NCBI GenBank assembly: GCA_017481285.1
Contig: JAFUPI010000014.1
Coordinates: 1-49,868 of the forward strand
DNA length: 49,868 nucleotides
Source of the DNA: Agathobacter sp.
GTDB taxonomy: Bacteria; Bacillota; Clostridia; Lachnospirales; Lachnospiraceae
Direction: 5' to 3'
Below are positions 16,629 to 24,340 of this stretch, piece after piece. The translations under genes were made by a program, and so were the position numbers. The notes below the pieces were generated by a model. The model did not search any database. It was not told where the DNA came from and saw only the letters and a list, made by a program, of their open reading frames with translations. Numbering within the stretch: the stretch's first letter is position 1; each line of letters begins with the position of its first letter.

Positions 16629-17621
16629 TTAACAGATACGAGGTAATCCCTCACCCTGTAATACTTCTAAATTTCTTAAACCACCAATTCGGGTTCTAAG
16701 ATGCAGCTTACCAGGTGCCTTATCGTTTACATAACCTACGATACAAGCATCCTGTCCGTATTTTGCACTACGAATTGCTTCCACTGCTTTTTCTGCCTGA
16801 TCTGCTGGAACCAAAGCAACTAATTTACCTTCATTTCCCATGTAAAGTGGGTCAAGTCCCAAAAGGCCACAGAAATCCTTCACCTGTGGTGTCACTGGAA
16901 GCTTTTCTTCTTCCAATTCAATGGTCGTATCTGAGGTCTTTGCCAGTTCTTTTAATACAGTGGCAAGACCACCACGGGTAATGTCACGCATGGTATGAAC
17001 ATCTATTTTAGCATCAAATAATGCTTCTACGATTTCTCCCAATGGTGCATTATCGCTCTGAATATCATTTACAATTCCCATACGGGTTCCAAGAATGGCT
17101 GCATGGTGATCCCCCAAATTTCCGGATACGATAACCGCATCTCCTACGCAGACACGTTCTGCAGAAACCTCTCTATCTTCCGGTACAAAACCAACGCCTG
17201 CCGTATTGATGTAAAGCTCGCCATTTCCGTTTACAACCTTAGTATCGCCTGCCACGATTTCCACGCCTGCTTCCCTTGCACATTCTGCCATGGAATGAAC
17301 CACTTCCTGAAGTTTCGAAACTTCTAAACCTTCCTGAAGGATAAATCCACAGGTAATATACTTTGGCTTTGCTCCACGCATAAGCAAATCGTTTACCGTA
17401 CCGCAGATACAAAGACGTCCAATATCTCCGCCTGGATAACTGACTGGTGTAACTACAAAGCTATCGGTAGTCATTGCGATTTTTTGTGCACCTTCTACAA
17501 CTGCACTATCTTCCATTTTATCTAAAGTGGTGCTGGCAAATTCCTTTGCAAAAATTGAGCCAATAAGCTCACTGGTAGCTGCACCGCCGCTACCATGCAC
17601 CATGCTGATTCTTTCTTCCAT
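16629..17621 (-). CDS. hypE: Hydrogenase maturation protein HypE
   Basis: ATP-dependent dehydratase (330 residues) that turns a thiocarbamoylated C-terminal Cys into thiocyanate, the source of the cyanide ligands of the [NiFe] centre. The N-terminal MVHGSGGAATSELI and the AIRS/PurM-like fold are evident, and the protein ends in PRIC, the required C-terminal Cys. AGGAGGAATT precedes the start. It is last of hypC-hypD-hypE. A palindromic sequence separates it from hypD. Confidence 0.95.
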   Translation of the reverse strand: MEERISMVHGSGGAATSELIGSIFAKEFASTTLDKMEDSAVVEGAQKIAMTTDSFVVTPVSYPGGDIGRLCICGTVNDLLMRGAKPKYITCGFILQEGLEVSKLQEVVHSMAECAREAGVEIVAGDTKVVNGNGELYINTAGVGFVPEDREVSAERVCVGDAVIVSGNLGDHHAAILGTRMGIVNDIQSDNAPLGEIVEALFDAKIDVHTMRDITRGGLATVLKELAKTSDTTIELEEEKLPVTPQVKDFCGLLGLDPLYMGNEGKLVALVPADQAEKAVEAIRSAKYGQDACIVGYVNDKAPGKLHLRTRIGGLRNLEVLQGEGLPRIC

Positions 17622-17653
17622 AATTCCTCCTTAATAAGATGCAAAGGCTGAAT

Positions 17654-17770
17654 GAGAAAATCGTTTGCGATTTTCTCGCGCGCGAGCAGAATTGCGAAGC
17701 AATTAATTTCTGCTCTGCGAGCTGCGCACTTCATGAAGTTGTCATAGCATGAACATGCTATGACAACTTC
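17654..17770. repeat. Cluster of nested palindromes between hypD and hypE
   Basis: Three hairpins stand side by side: GAGAAAATCG/CGATTTTCTC (17654-17677, loop 4), GAGCAGAA/TTCTGCTC (17684-17715, with an inner AATTGC-GAA-GCAATT), and a perfect 17-bp repeat at 17735-17751 and 17754-17770 with only two bases between. The third one supplies the last hypD codons and its stop. The compact palindromic layout resembles an intergenic repeat element rather than operon spacing. Confidence 0.75.
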
Positions 17771-18839
17771 CTTCTTCCGACACCATACATGCTCCCTGAG
17801 GGGTCAGTGGCTTGCACACTTTCCCAAAAAGCGGACACTGCTGTGGCTGCATTTTTCCCATAAGAATCTGGTCACAACAGCAAGCCTTGTTTCGTTTGTT
17901 ATCCTCGACCAACGCCTTGCTTCCTGCATCGTATTTTTCATACTCTGTACGAAGCTCCATACCTGTACCGGGAACGATTCCCATACCACGCCAAGCTGCG
18001 TCAGTTGGCTGGAAATATTTCTTAACCAGTTCCTGTGCTCTCACGTTTCCTTCCGCTGAAACAACAGTTGGGTAGAAATTCATAACCGGTGCAGAATTAT
18101 TGTCCATGCTATGCTTTTGCATGCCTTGATAAGCCTTCACGATTCCGCAGAGTGCTTCCAAAATTTCCTCTCCTTCAAAACCCGATACCGCAAATGGAAT
18201 CTGATACTTTTCTGCCAAAGGTTTGAAGAGGTCGCTTCCTGTCACTGCTGCCACATGACCCGGTGCTAAGTATCCCTGAATAGATGCACCATTTTCACAT
18301 AAGTACTCTATCACACCTGGCATAGTCTTTAAAGCTGTCAAAAGCTTTACATTTTCTATCTTACGTTCGATGACTTCTTCTAACAAAAGAGCGTACACTG
18401 GTGTGGTCGTTTCAAAGCCAAGCGCCGCAAACACAAATGTGGTCTCCGACTCTTTTTCCGCCAAAGCAAAAATATCCATTGGCGAGTACACCATAACTGC
18501 TCGTCCGCCCATGCCCTGCACTTCGCTAAGGCTATATTTGCTGCCTGGCACGCGAAGCATATCGCCAAAGGTTACCACGCAGGTATTTGGTGTCATGGCA
18601 AGCTCAATCAATCGATCTACATAAGCCGTAGGTGTTACGCACACTGGACAGCCCGGCCCTGATATCAAATGAATGTTAGCCGAAAGCATCCCTCGGATTC
18701 CATTCTTGGAAATCGCCGCAGTATGACTACCACACACTTCCATAATGTTCATTTCTGGGCCATCGTAATTTGCTAAGAAATCACGCATTTCGGCAAGTAA
18801 CATTTTTTCAGTTTTCCCAGAACTTCCTATTCCGTTCAT
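17742..18839 (-). CDS. hypD: Hydrogenase maturation protein HypD
   Basis: Iron-sulphur scaffold (365 residues) on which the Fe(CN)2CO unit is assembled with HypC. Conserved motifs: MEVCGSHTAAISKNG, GPGCPVCVTP, a thiol pair further on, and the C-terminal [4Fe-4S] Cys set in CCCDQILMG, CPLFGKVC and GACMVSEEG. The normal C-terminus is close to SSEGACAAYY; here the end is EEGSCHSMFML, encoded inside a perfect palindrome, so the last residues may have been replaced. AGGAGGCAG precedes the start. Confidence 0.95.
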   Translation of the reverse strand: MNGIGSSGKTEKMLLAEMRDFLANYDGPEMNIMEVCGSHTAAISKNGIRGMLSANIHLISGPGCPVCVTPTAYVDRLIELAMTPNTCVVTFGDMLRVPGSKYSLSEVQGMGGRAVMVYSPMDIFALAEKESETTFVFAALGFETTTPVYALLLEEVIERKIENVKLLTALKTMPGVIEYLCENGASIQGYLAPGHVAAVTGSDLFKPLAEKYQIPFAVSGFEGEEILEALCGIVKAYQGMQKHSMDNNSAPVMNFYPTVVSAEGNVRAQELVKKYFQPTDAAWRGMGIVPGTGMELRTEYEKYDAGSKALVEDNKRNKACCCDQILMGKMQPQQCPLFGKVCKPLTPQGACMVSEEGSCHSMFML

Positions 18840-18851
18840 CTAAACTGCCTC

Positions 18852-19061
18852 CTACTCACTCATCAGATTGTTCAGATTTTCCAAATCTTCCATATCCTGC
18901 TGGGATACCTTCTGAATCACACAGCCTGCATGCACAAGCACATAATCGCCTACTTTTACATCCACAAGACCAGCTCTGGCAGTTACCTGATTTCCATTGA
19001 AATCTACAACTGCATCTCTATCTTTTATTTCAATTACTTTACCTGGTAAAGCTACACACAT
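18852..19061 (-). CDS. hypC: Hydrogenase maturation chaperone HypC
   Basis: Small chaperone (69 residues) that carries the iron-ligand unit from HypD to the hydrogenase large subunit. The start at 19061 is chosen over 19067 because HypC needs Cys at position 2 (MCVALPGKV) and because GAGG then lies nine bases upstream. The body shows VGDYVLVHAGCVIQKV, typical of the family. It begins the hypCDE transcript behind its own promoter. Confidence 0.95.
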   Translation of the reverse strand: MCVALPGKVIEIKDRDAVVDFNGNQVTARAGLVDVKVGDYVLVHAGCVIQKVSQQDMEDLENLNNLMSE

Positions 19062-19100
19062 GTTCATTTACCTCATTTCACCTAATTACTTTCCTATGGA

Positions 19101-19128
19101 ATTATAGCACAAAAACATAATATTTCAA
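19101..19128 (-). promoter_or_regulatory. Promoter of hypCDE
   Basis: On the minus strand TTGAAA (19128-19123), 16 bases, TATAAT (19106-19101). It lies back to back with the plus-strand toxin-antitoxin promoter, only eight bases away, so regulators of one could affect the other. Confidence 0.75.
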
Positions 19129-19135
19129 TTATTAC

Positions 19136-19164
19136 TTGACTATAGAACATTTGTTCGATATAAT
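19136..19164 (+). promoter_or_regulatory. Toxin-antitoxin promoter P1 with LexA-type box in the spacer
   Basis: TTGACT (19136-19141), 17 bases, TATAAT (19159-19164). The spacer holds GAACATTTGTTC (19145-19156), which fits the Gram-positive LexA (Din) box core GAAC-N4-GTTC. A repressor bound there would cover both promoter elements. The transcript would have a leader of about 125 bases. Confidence 0.75.
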
Positions 19165-19230
19165 TGGATATATCAACTCGTTTCTCATTATGAACAATCA
19201 TAATTCTCTTGAGACTCATCATGTTACCCA

Positions 19231-19259
19231 TTGACTTCCGATAGCATTTATGCTATCAT
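19231..19259 (+). promoter_or_regulatory. Toxin-antitoxin promoter P2 with palindromic operator
   Basis: TTGACT (19231-19236), 17 bases, TATCAT (19254-19259). GATAGCAT-TT-ATGCTATC (19240-19257) is a perfect palindrome filling the spacer and entering the -10 element. It is the natural candidate for antitoxin autoregulation, since the antitoxin is an XRE repressor. Confidence 0.6.
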
Positions 19260-19274
19260 AACAACAGGATAAAA

Positions 19275-19290
19275 CTCCTGAGATTAGGAG
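19275..19290 (+). promoter_or_regulatory. Hairpin covering the toxin ribosome-binding site
   Basis: CTCCT (19275-19279) can pair with AGGAG (19286-19290) across six bases. AGGAG is the toxin gene's Shine-Dalgarno, six bases before its ATG. The stem is only five pairs, so the effect would be partial. Confidence 0.45.
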
Positions 19291-19296
19291 CATACT

Positions 19297-19707
19297 ATGA
19301 AATATAACGTAGAGTTCTATGAAAAAAGAAACGGAAAATCTGAAATCTGGGATTTTTTAGAAAATCTACGACTAAAAGCAAAAACAAGCAAAGATGCACG
19401 CATCCAATATCGTCAAGTAATTTTATATATACAATTATTACAAGATAATGGAATCCATTTACCTGAAAATATTACGAAGCATATCGAAGAAAATATTTGG
19501 GAGCTTCGTCCTGGCAATAATCGTGTTTTTTATTTCTTCTTTGATAACAATACCTTTGTACTTCTTCATGCTTTCAGAAAGAAAACGCAAAAAACGCCTC
19601 GCAAAGAAATAGAACGGGCAAAATCTGAACGTGATGATTATTTAGCTCAGAAAGGAGCCAACCATGAAAACTTGGGAACAATACAAGGAACACGTAAAAA
19701 CAGTTGA
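19297..19707 (+). CDS. HigB/RelE-superfamily toxin (Gp49-like)
   Basis: Probable ribosome-dependent mRNA interferase of 136 residues. The N-terminal VEFYEKRNGKSEIWDFLENL and the central ENIWELRPGNNRVFYFFF-type segment, followed by LLHAFRKKTQKTP and a basic tail, match the Gp49/HigB-like family. The gene precedes its antitoxin, the HigBA order, and overlaps it by 44 bases. It is on the plus strand, unlike its neighbours. The last 20 residues overlap the antitoxin start and may be dispensable. Confidence 0.88.
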   Translation: MKYNVEFYEKRNGKSEIWDFLENLRLKAKTSKDARIQYRQVILYIQLLQDNGIHLPENITKHIEENIWELRPGNNRVFYFFFDNNTFVLLHAFRKKTQKTPRKEIERAKSERDDYLAQKGANHENLGTIQGTRKNS

Positions 19708-19942
19708 TAACACTGCTAAAAAGGATATGGAAGATATAGAGAACATCGCAGCCATCGTCAGCGCGATGGTACAGAAACGAAATTCTCTTGGCATCAGCCA
19801 GCGTGAATTGGCTTCTCTATGTGATATGCCACAATCTTCCATTGCCCGTATTGAATCTATGCAGATTACACCTAAATTGGATACTCTTTTAAAAATTATG
19901 CGTCCTTTAGGATTAGGTTTGACTGTTACTCCCATTAAATAG
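19664..19942 (+). CDS. HigA-type XRE antitoxin
   Basis: DNA-binding antitoxin of 92 residues. The C-terminal half is a Cro/C1 helix-turn-helix (LGISQRELASLCDMPQSSIARIES), with the family's usual ending near PLGLGLTVTPI. AAAGGAG lies just before the ATG, inside the toxin gene. It should bind the toxin and repress the promoter region upstream of it. The pair is followed at once by a terminator shared with the convergent gene. Confidence 0.88.
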   Translation: MKTWEQYKEHVKTVDNTAKKDMEDIENIAAIVSAMVQKRNSLGISQRELASLCDMPQSSIARIESMQITPKLDTLLKIMRPLGLGLTVTPIK

Positions 19943-19985
19943 AGAAAAAAAAGAGTAGCTATTACCTACTGTAATAACTACTCTT
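19943..19985. terminator. Convergent terminator between antitoxin and FAD protein genes
   Basis: AAGAGTAG-C-TATTAC (19951-19965) pairs with GTAATA-A-CTACTCTT (19971-19985). On the minus strand the stem is followed by eight T (19952-19945), a strong terminator for the FAD protein gene. On the plus strand the tail is weaker. Confidence 0.85.
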
Positions 19986-20003
19986 TCTATCCTATTTTTA
20001 CAC

Positions 20004-21374
20004 TTATTTCTCTGCAATATCTCGTGCAACATGAACTCCACTGGCAGAAGCATGTGATAAGGAATGTGTGATACCACTTCCGTCGCCGATGATATACAGG
20101 CCATCGTAACAGCATTCCAATTTATCATTTACTTCTACTTCCATATTATAAAATTTTACCTCTACACCATAAAGCAAGGTATCGTCATTTGCGGTACCTG
20201 GTGCTACTTTGTCGAGTGCATAAATCATCTCAATGATACCATCCAAAATACGTTTTGGAAGTACCAGACTAAGGTCGCCTGGTGTTGCTTTTAAGGTTGG
20301 TGTAATAAATGCCTCTTCAATACGATCTGGTGTAGAACGTTTTCCACGAATCAAATCGCCAAATCTCTGAACGATTACGCCGCCACCGAGCATATTGCTC
20401 AGACGGGCAATGGATTCACCATATCCGTTGGAATCCTTAAATGGCTCTGAAAAATGTTTTGCTACCAACAATGCAAAGTTTGTATTGTTAGTCTGTTTTT
20501 CTGGGTCTTCGTAGCTATGACCATTTACCGTGATAATACCATTGGTGTTTTCGTTTACAACTGCACCCTTTGGATTCATGCAGAAAGTACGCACCTTATC
20601 CTGGTATTTCTGTGTGCGGTAAACAATCTTGCTTTCGTATAATTCGTCGGTTAAATGTGAGAACACATCTGCTGGTAATTCGACACGCACACCGATATCT
20701 ACACGATTGGATTTCGTTGGGATTTCTAATTCCTTGCAAACACGTTCCATCCATTTGCTTCCGCTTCGACCAACAGAAATAATACATTTTTCACAGGTGT
20801 AAGAAGCATCCTGACATTTTACTTCATAACCACCATCGATAATAGCCACGGTTTCTACTGGTGTATCGAAATAGAAATCTACTTTGTCCTGCAAATATGC
20901 ATACAGATTTTCCAATACGACATAATTGATATCCGTACCTAAATGACGAACCGATGCGTCTAAAAGGTGTAAGTCATGCTTGATACATTCTTTTTTGAAT
21001 CTAGTGCCGGAAGTAGAATAAAGCTTCGTACCTTCGCCACCATAACGCATATTGATTTCATCTACATATTTCATCAAATTGAGTGCACGTTCTTTTCCAA
21101 TATACTCGTAGAGTGTGCCACCAAAATCATTGGTAATATTGTATTTTCCATCGGAAAATGCACCTGCACCACCAAAACCGCTCATAATCGAACAGCTTTG
21201 ACATCCGATACAGGACTTAATCTTTTCCCCATCAATCGGACAATGTCTTTTCGCCAAAGAATGTCCTGCTTCAAAAACAGCTACTTTTAAATCTGGTCTT
21301 TTCTGCACCAATTCATACGCAGAAAAAATTCCCCCTGGACCAGCTCCAATAATAATAATATCGTACTTCATCAT
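20004..21374 (-). CDS. NAD(P)/FAD-dependent dehydrogenase (COG2509-like)
   Basis: Flavoprotein of 456 residues. GGAGGAGGAAAA precedes two adjacent ATG codons; the first (21374) is taken. The N-terminal dinucleotide site is DIIIIGAGPGGIFSAYEL. The insert CPIDGEKIKSCIGCQSC and the following SGFGGAGAFSDGKYN are hallmarks of an uncharacterised bacterial FAD-dependent dehydrogenase group. The C-terminal GLYIIGDGSGITHSLSHA closes the FAD site. Its reaction is not established. It follows a HAD phosphatase gene after 33 bases. Confidence 0.85.
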   Translation of the reverse strand: MMKYDIIIIGAGPGGIFSAYELVQKRPDLKVAVFEAGHSLAKRHCPIDGEKIKSCIGCQSCSIMSGFGGAGAFSDGKYNITNDFGGTLYEYIGKERALNLMKYVDEINMRYGGEGTKLYSTSGTRFKKECIKHDLHLLDASVRHLGTDINYVVLENLYAYLQDKVDFYFDTPVETVAIIDGGYEVKCQDASYTCEKCIISVGRSGSKWMERVCKELEIPTKSNRVDIGVRVELPADVFSHLTDELYESKIVYRTQKYQDKVRTFCMNPKGAVVNENTNGIITVNGHSYEDPEKQTNNTNFALLVAKHFSEPFKDSNGYGESIARLSNMLGGGVIVQRFGDLIRGKRSTPDRIEEAFITPTLKATPGDLSLVLPKRILDGIIEMIYALDKVAPGTANDDTLLYGVEVKFYNMEVEVNDKLECCYDGLYIIGDGSGITHSLSHASASGVHVARDIAEK

Positions 21375-21407
21375 TTTTCCTCCTCCAATTGTATCAATTT
21401 GCAAACT

Positions 21408-22115
21408 CTATAATGTATCGATATACGCCAGCAAATCCGCAAAATCTCCTTGTGGATATACCGCAATATCTTTTTCTACTTTGTTAATCAAATCCGCTGG
21501 CATAAGGAATACTTTCATACCAAGCTCTTCGGTAATCATATCTTCGCCTACATCATTTCCAACCATCAGACATTCTTCTGGCTTAACACCAAGCTTTTCT
21601 ACCACTTCTCTGTAGTAGTTCAGATTTGGCTTGCAGAAATGATAATTCTCATAAGTTGTGAAGATTTCAAAATCCTCTGGTGTAAGTCCCGCCCAGCGAA
21701 TACGGCTTTCTGTTGCAATACTTGGAAACATTGGTGTCGTCGCAAGTGCCACACGAAATCCTTTTTCTTTTAAGGTCTGAATCGTCTTAGCGGCTTCTGG
21801 AAGAAAGCCGCAAATATTCTTTACTTCCTGAAATTCATGGAGATAATAATCATCAAAGATTGGAATATCTTCTCTTACTTTCTCTCCAAGAAGTCCTGTA
21901 AAGGCATTCCAGAATGCCTCCTCGTTCGTGCAGGAACCATCGTTTGTGGTCATGGCTTTCATCCCTGCGTAAACAGCCTTTACGAGTTTTTCTGGCTCAT
22001 AACCATGTGGGGCAAGCTTCTTTGCCATGCCTCCCAAATACGCCTTAATAAATGTATCCTGATCCATCGGAAGCAATGTACCATCCAAATCAAATAAAAC
22101 TACTTTAATACTCAT
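21408..22115 (-). CDS. HAD-superfamily hydrolase (phosphoglycolate phosphatase-like)
   Basis: Cytoplasmic phosphatase of 235 residues. Motif I is FDLDGTLLPMD, motif II ALATTP, motif III Lys in KPNLNYYREV, and motif IV GNDVGEDM. The helical cap between motifs I and II (about 20-95) places it in the subclass I haloacid dehalogenase group. Substrate cannot be told from sequence. Its ATG is next to the stop codon of the metal-transport permease gene, so it is in the same transcript. Confidence 0.88.
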   Translation of the reverse strand: MSIKVVLFDLDGTLLPMDQDTFIKAYLGGMAKKLAPHGYEPEKLVKAVYAGMKAMTTNDGSCTNEEAFWNAFTGLLGEKVREDIPIFDDYYLHEFQEVKNICGFLPEAAKTIQTLKEKGFRVALATTPMFPSIATESRIRWAGLTPEDFEIFTTYENYHFCKPNLNYYREVVEKLGVKPEECLMVGNDVGEDMITEELGMKVFLMPADLINKVEKDIAVYPQGDFADLLAYIDTL

Positions 22116-22925
22116 TTACTTTCGTCTCCCATAAAGATATGTGGCAAAATAAATCACGGAAGCGATGATAACAATCATCGGTCCAGTCGCCACATTCGTA
22201 TAATACGATACTACTAAACCTACCACACCTGAGAACACCGAAAAAATCAGTGAAAACAGATGATATTCTCTCATATTGGCGGAAATATTTCTCGCCGAAG
22301 CCGCTGGCAAAATAAGCAGTGCGTTGATAATCAAAATTCCAACCCATTTGATAGAAAGCATTACAATTAATGCTACCAAAACTGCAAAGAGATTGTCCAT
22401 CAGTTTCACTGGAATCTGCTTGCTTTTTGCCACAGTTCTATGAATGGAAATGGCATTCAAATAGTTGAAGCCCAAAATCCAGAACAAAATGGTAGATACA
22501 AATATTGCTACAAGATACCAAATCTCCTGTGTTGTGATACTTAAAATATCGCCCACCAAAATCGCAGAATACTTGCTGAAATTTCCACCTGCGGACAAAA
22601 TCGCTAAACCGATTGCCACAGAGCAGGAAGAAAATACAGAAATAATGGTATCTGTCGATGCAGTATTTCGACTGCTGATTTTATTCAAAAGCATCGCAAA
22701 GGCTATCGCAAAAATCACCATGGAAATCGTCGTATCCTGCATGCCAAAGACTACTCCGACTGCAATTCCTGTCAAGGCTGAGTGTCCCAACGCATCGGAA
22801 AAATATGCCATCTTTTTATTTACAATCATGGTTCCAAGAAGTGCAAAAAGCGGTGTGATAATGAGTATCGCCAACAGTGCATTTCTCATAAAACCATAAT
22901 CTAACCAGGAGGTCCAATTAATCAT
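22116..22925 (-). CDS. Zinc/manganese ABC importer, permease
   Basis: Membrane component of 269 residues with about eight helices, matching the ABC-3 (ZnuB/MntB) family: DYGFMRNALLAILIITPLFALLG at the N-terminus in part, SDALGHSALTGIAVG, and VKWVGILIINALLILPAASARN-like SIKWVGILIINALLI. The start at 22925 is preceded by GGAGGGATGAAAGA and lies four bases past the ATPase stop codon. It pairs with the ATPase and the His-rich binding protein upstream. Confidence 0.92.
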   Translation of the reverse strand: MINWTSWLDYGFMRNALLAILIITPLFALLGTMIVNKKMAYFSDALGHSALTGIAVGVVFGMQDTTISMVIFAIAFAMLLNKISSRNTASTDTIISVFSSCSVAIGLAILSAGGNFSKYSAILVGDILSITTQEIWYLVAIFVSTILFWILGFNYLNAISIHRTVAKSKQIPVKLMDNLFAVLVALIVMLSIKWVGILIINALLILPAASARNISANMREYHLFSLIFSVFSGVVGLVVSYYTNVATGPMIVIIASVIYFATYLYGRRK

Positions 22926-22929
22926 TCTT

Positions 22930-23697
22930 TCATCCCTCCTTAATCCATTTATCCACAGTCTCCGTTGCAAACACACTAGCAAACTCTGGACTTTCAAATA
23001 CTTCCTTTACAGTTCCCTGCTTCAAAACAGTCTGATCCAAAAGCACTACATGATCCGCATACTGCTTCACATATTCCAAATCATGTGAAATCAAAATAAT
23101 CGCCAAATCATAGTGACTCTTTAAATAGCTGATGGTCTTATAAAAAAGCTCCATCCCATTCTTGTCAATTCCCGAAACTGGCTCATCCAAAAGCAAGAGC
23201 TTTGGCTTGTCCATAATCGCCATGGACAAAAGTACTCTCTGAAGCTGTCCACCGGACAAATTACAAACCTGTTTATCAATCAAATCCGCTGCCTCAAAGG
23301 TTTCTAAATGAGTTTTGATTTCCTCATAAATTCTTTTATTTTTCGGTAAAAACACTGGATAGTGATATGCAAAACTTGCAATCAAGTCATAAACACTAAG
23401 CGGTGTATTCTTTTCTATATTAATCGATTGTGGCACATACCCAATCTTCAAATCTTTCATCTTGCCATTCTTGGTATCTCGGTACTCAATGTTTCCCTTT
23501 GTTGGAACGTCCTTTAAAATGGCACGTACCAGCGTGGATTTTCCTGCACCGTTCTTACCGATAATCGCATTTAAGGAGCCACAATGAATATGCAGATTGA
23601 CATCTTTTAATACGACCTGCTCCCCAAAGCTTACGCCAAGGTTATTGATTTTGATACAATGAAAACCACAGGTTTCAATGATTTTTTTCAGTTTCAT
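22930..23697 (-). CDS. Zinc/manganese ABC importer, ATPase
   Basis: ATP-binding subunit of 255 residues. Walker A GKNGAGKST, Q-loop YVPQSINIEKN, signature NLSGGQLQR, Walker B LLLLDEPVSGID and switch His in LISHDLEYV are all present. AGGAGGCACAA precedes the start. It resembles ZnuC/AdcC. It lies between an unknown protein gene (upstream) and the permease gene. Confidence 0.93.
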   Translation of the reverse strand: MKLKKIIETCGFHCIKINNLGVSFGEQVVLKDVNLHIHCGSLNAIIGKNGAGKSTLVRAILKDVPTKGNIEYRDTKNGKMKDLKIGYVPQSINIEKNTPLSVYDLIASFAYHYPVFLPKNKRIYEEIKTHLETFEAADLIDKQVCNLSGGQLQRVLLSMAIMDKPKLLLLDEPVSGIDKNGMELFYKTISYLKSHYDLAIILISHDLEYVKQYADHVVLLDQTVLKQGTVKEVFESPEFASVFATETVDKWIKEG

Positions 23698-23727
23698 TTG
23701 TGCCTCCTTTCTTCGCTTCAGCTGTAT

Positions 23728-24315
23728 TTAGATATTTTCATTAAATATGGTTGCTGCACCATAATTACCGTCTTTATCTTTGATTTCTATATCAAACTTA
23801 TTCCAATGCATATTCTTTTCAGTCGTTTCAACCTGAATAAGATATGCCGACATCTCCTGCTCTCCGGCAACTTCCTTAACCTCGTTTGTATTAATTACGC
23901 GACGTTCTTTTCCATCAATCGTGACTTTAATCGTAATATCTTTTGGTGCAATGTCTTGTTCTCCTTGCTGGAATCTTATCAAACTCATCGGTCTGAAATA
24001 AGCCATCAAAGAATTTCCCCCGCCCTTGACAGAGAAAACATGCAATCCATATATCTCCAAAGTATCAAAGCTTACATCCAGCAACATATCATTTTGGAGC
24101 AGAATATTCTGACACCAGTACTCCAAACATTTTTCCGCATAATCTTTTACCGCAATCAAAAACGGATATCGTCCACTTGGTATGTCAAATTTATAGTATC
24201 CCTCCTCATTACTCTCCGTACTATAAATTGTAATAAAATCTTCCCCCTTAATTTCGACAATAGCATTGTCAATGGGTGTATCATGCTTGTCTTTTACATA
24301 TCCTTCTAAAATCAC
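23728..24315 (-). CDS. Unknown protein with carboxypeptidase-regulatory-like domain
   Basis: A 195-residue protein with a GTG start, GAGG eight bases upstream. Residues 1-75 look like a beta-sandwich carboxypeptidase regulatory-like (transthyretin-like) domain: GYVKDKHDTPIDNAIVEIKG, EEGYYKFDIPSGRYPFLIAV in part. The remainder (about 75-195) is beta-rich and unassigned, with WCQNILLQNDMLLD and KFDIEIKDKDGNYG. There is no signal peptide or membrane segment. It stands between the metal-binding lipoprotein-like gene and the ATPase gene, an unusual insertion in a znu-type operon. Confidence 0.75.
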   Translation of the reverse strand: MILEGYVKDKHDTPIDNAIVEIKGEDFITIYSTESNEEGYYKFDIPSGRYPFLIAVKDYAEKCLEYWCQNILLQNDMLLDVSFDTLEIYGLHVFSVKGGGNSLMAYFRPMSLIRFQQGEQDIAPKDITIKVTIDGKERRVINTNEVKEVAGEQEMSAYLIQVETTEKNMHWNKFDIEIKDKDGNYGAATIFNENI

Positions 24316-24340
24316 TGTTTTTTCCTCACAAAGTTCTAAA

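Noticed and set aside
17522-17734. A 70-residue frame covering the hypD-hypE palindromes and the hypE start
   Set aside because: It uses the palindrome and another frame of hypE; the true hypE start has a strong AGGAGG inside this stretch.
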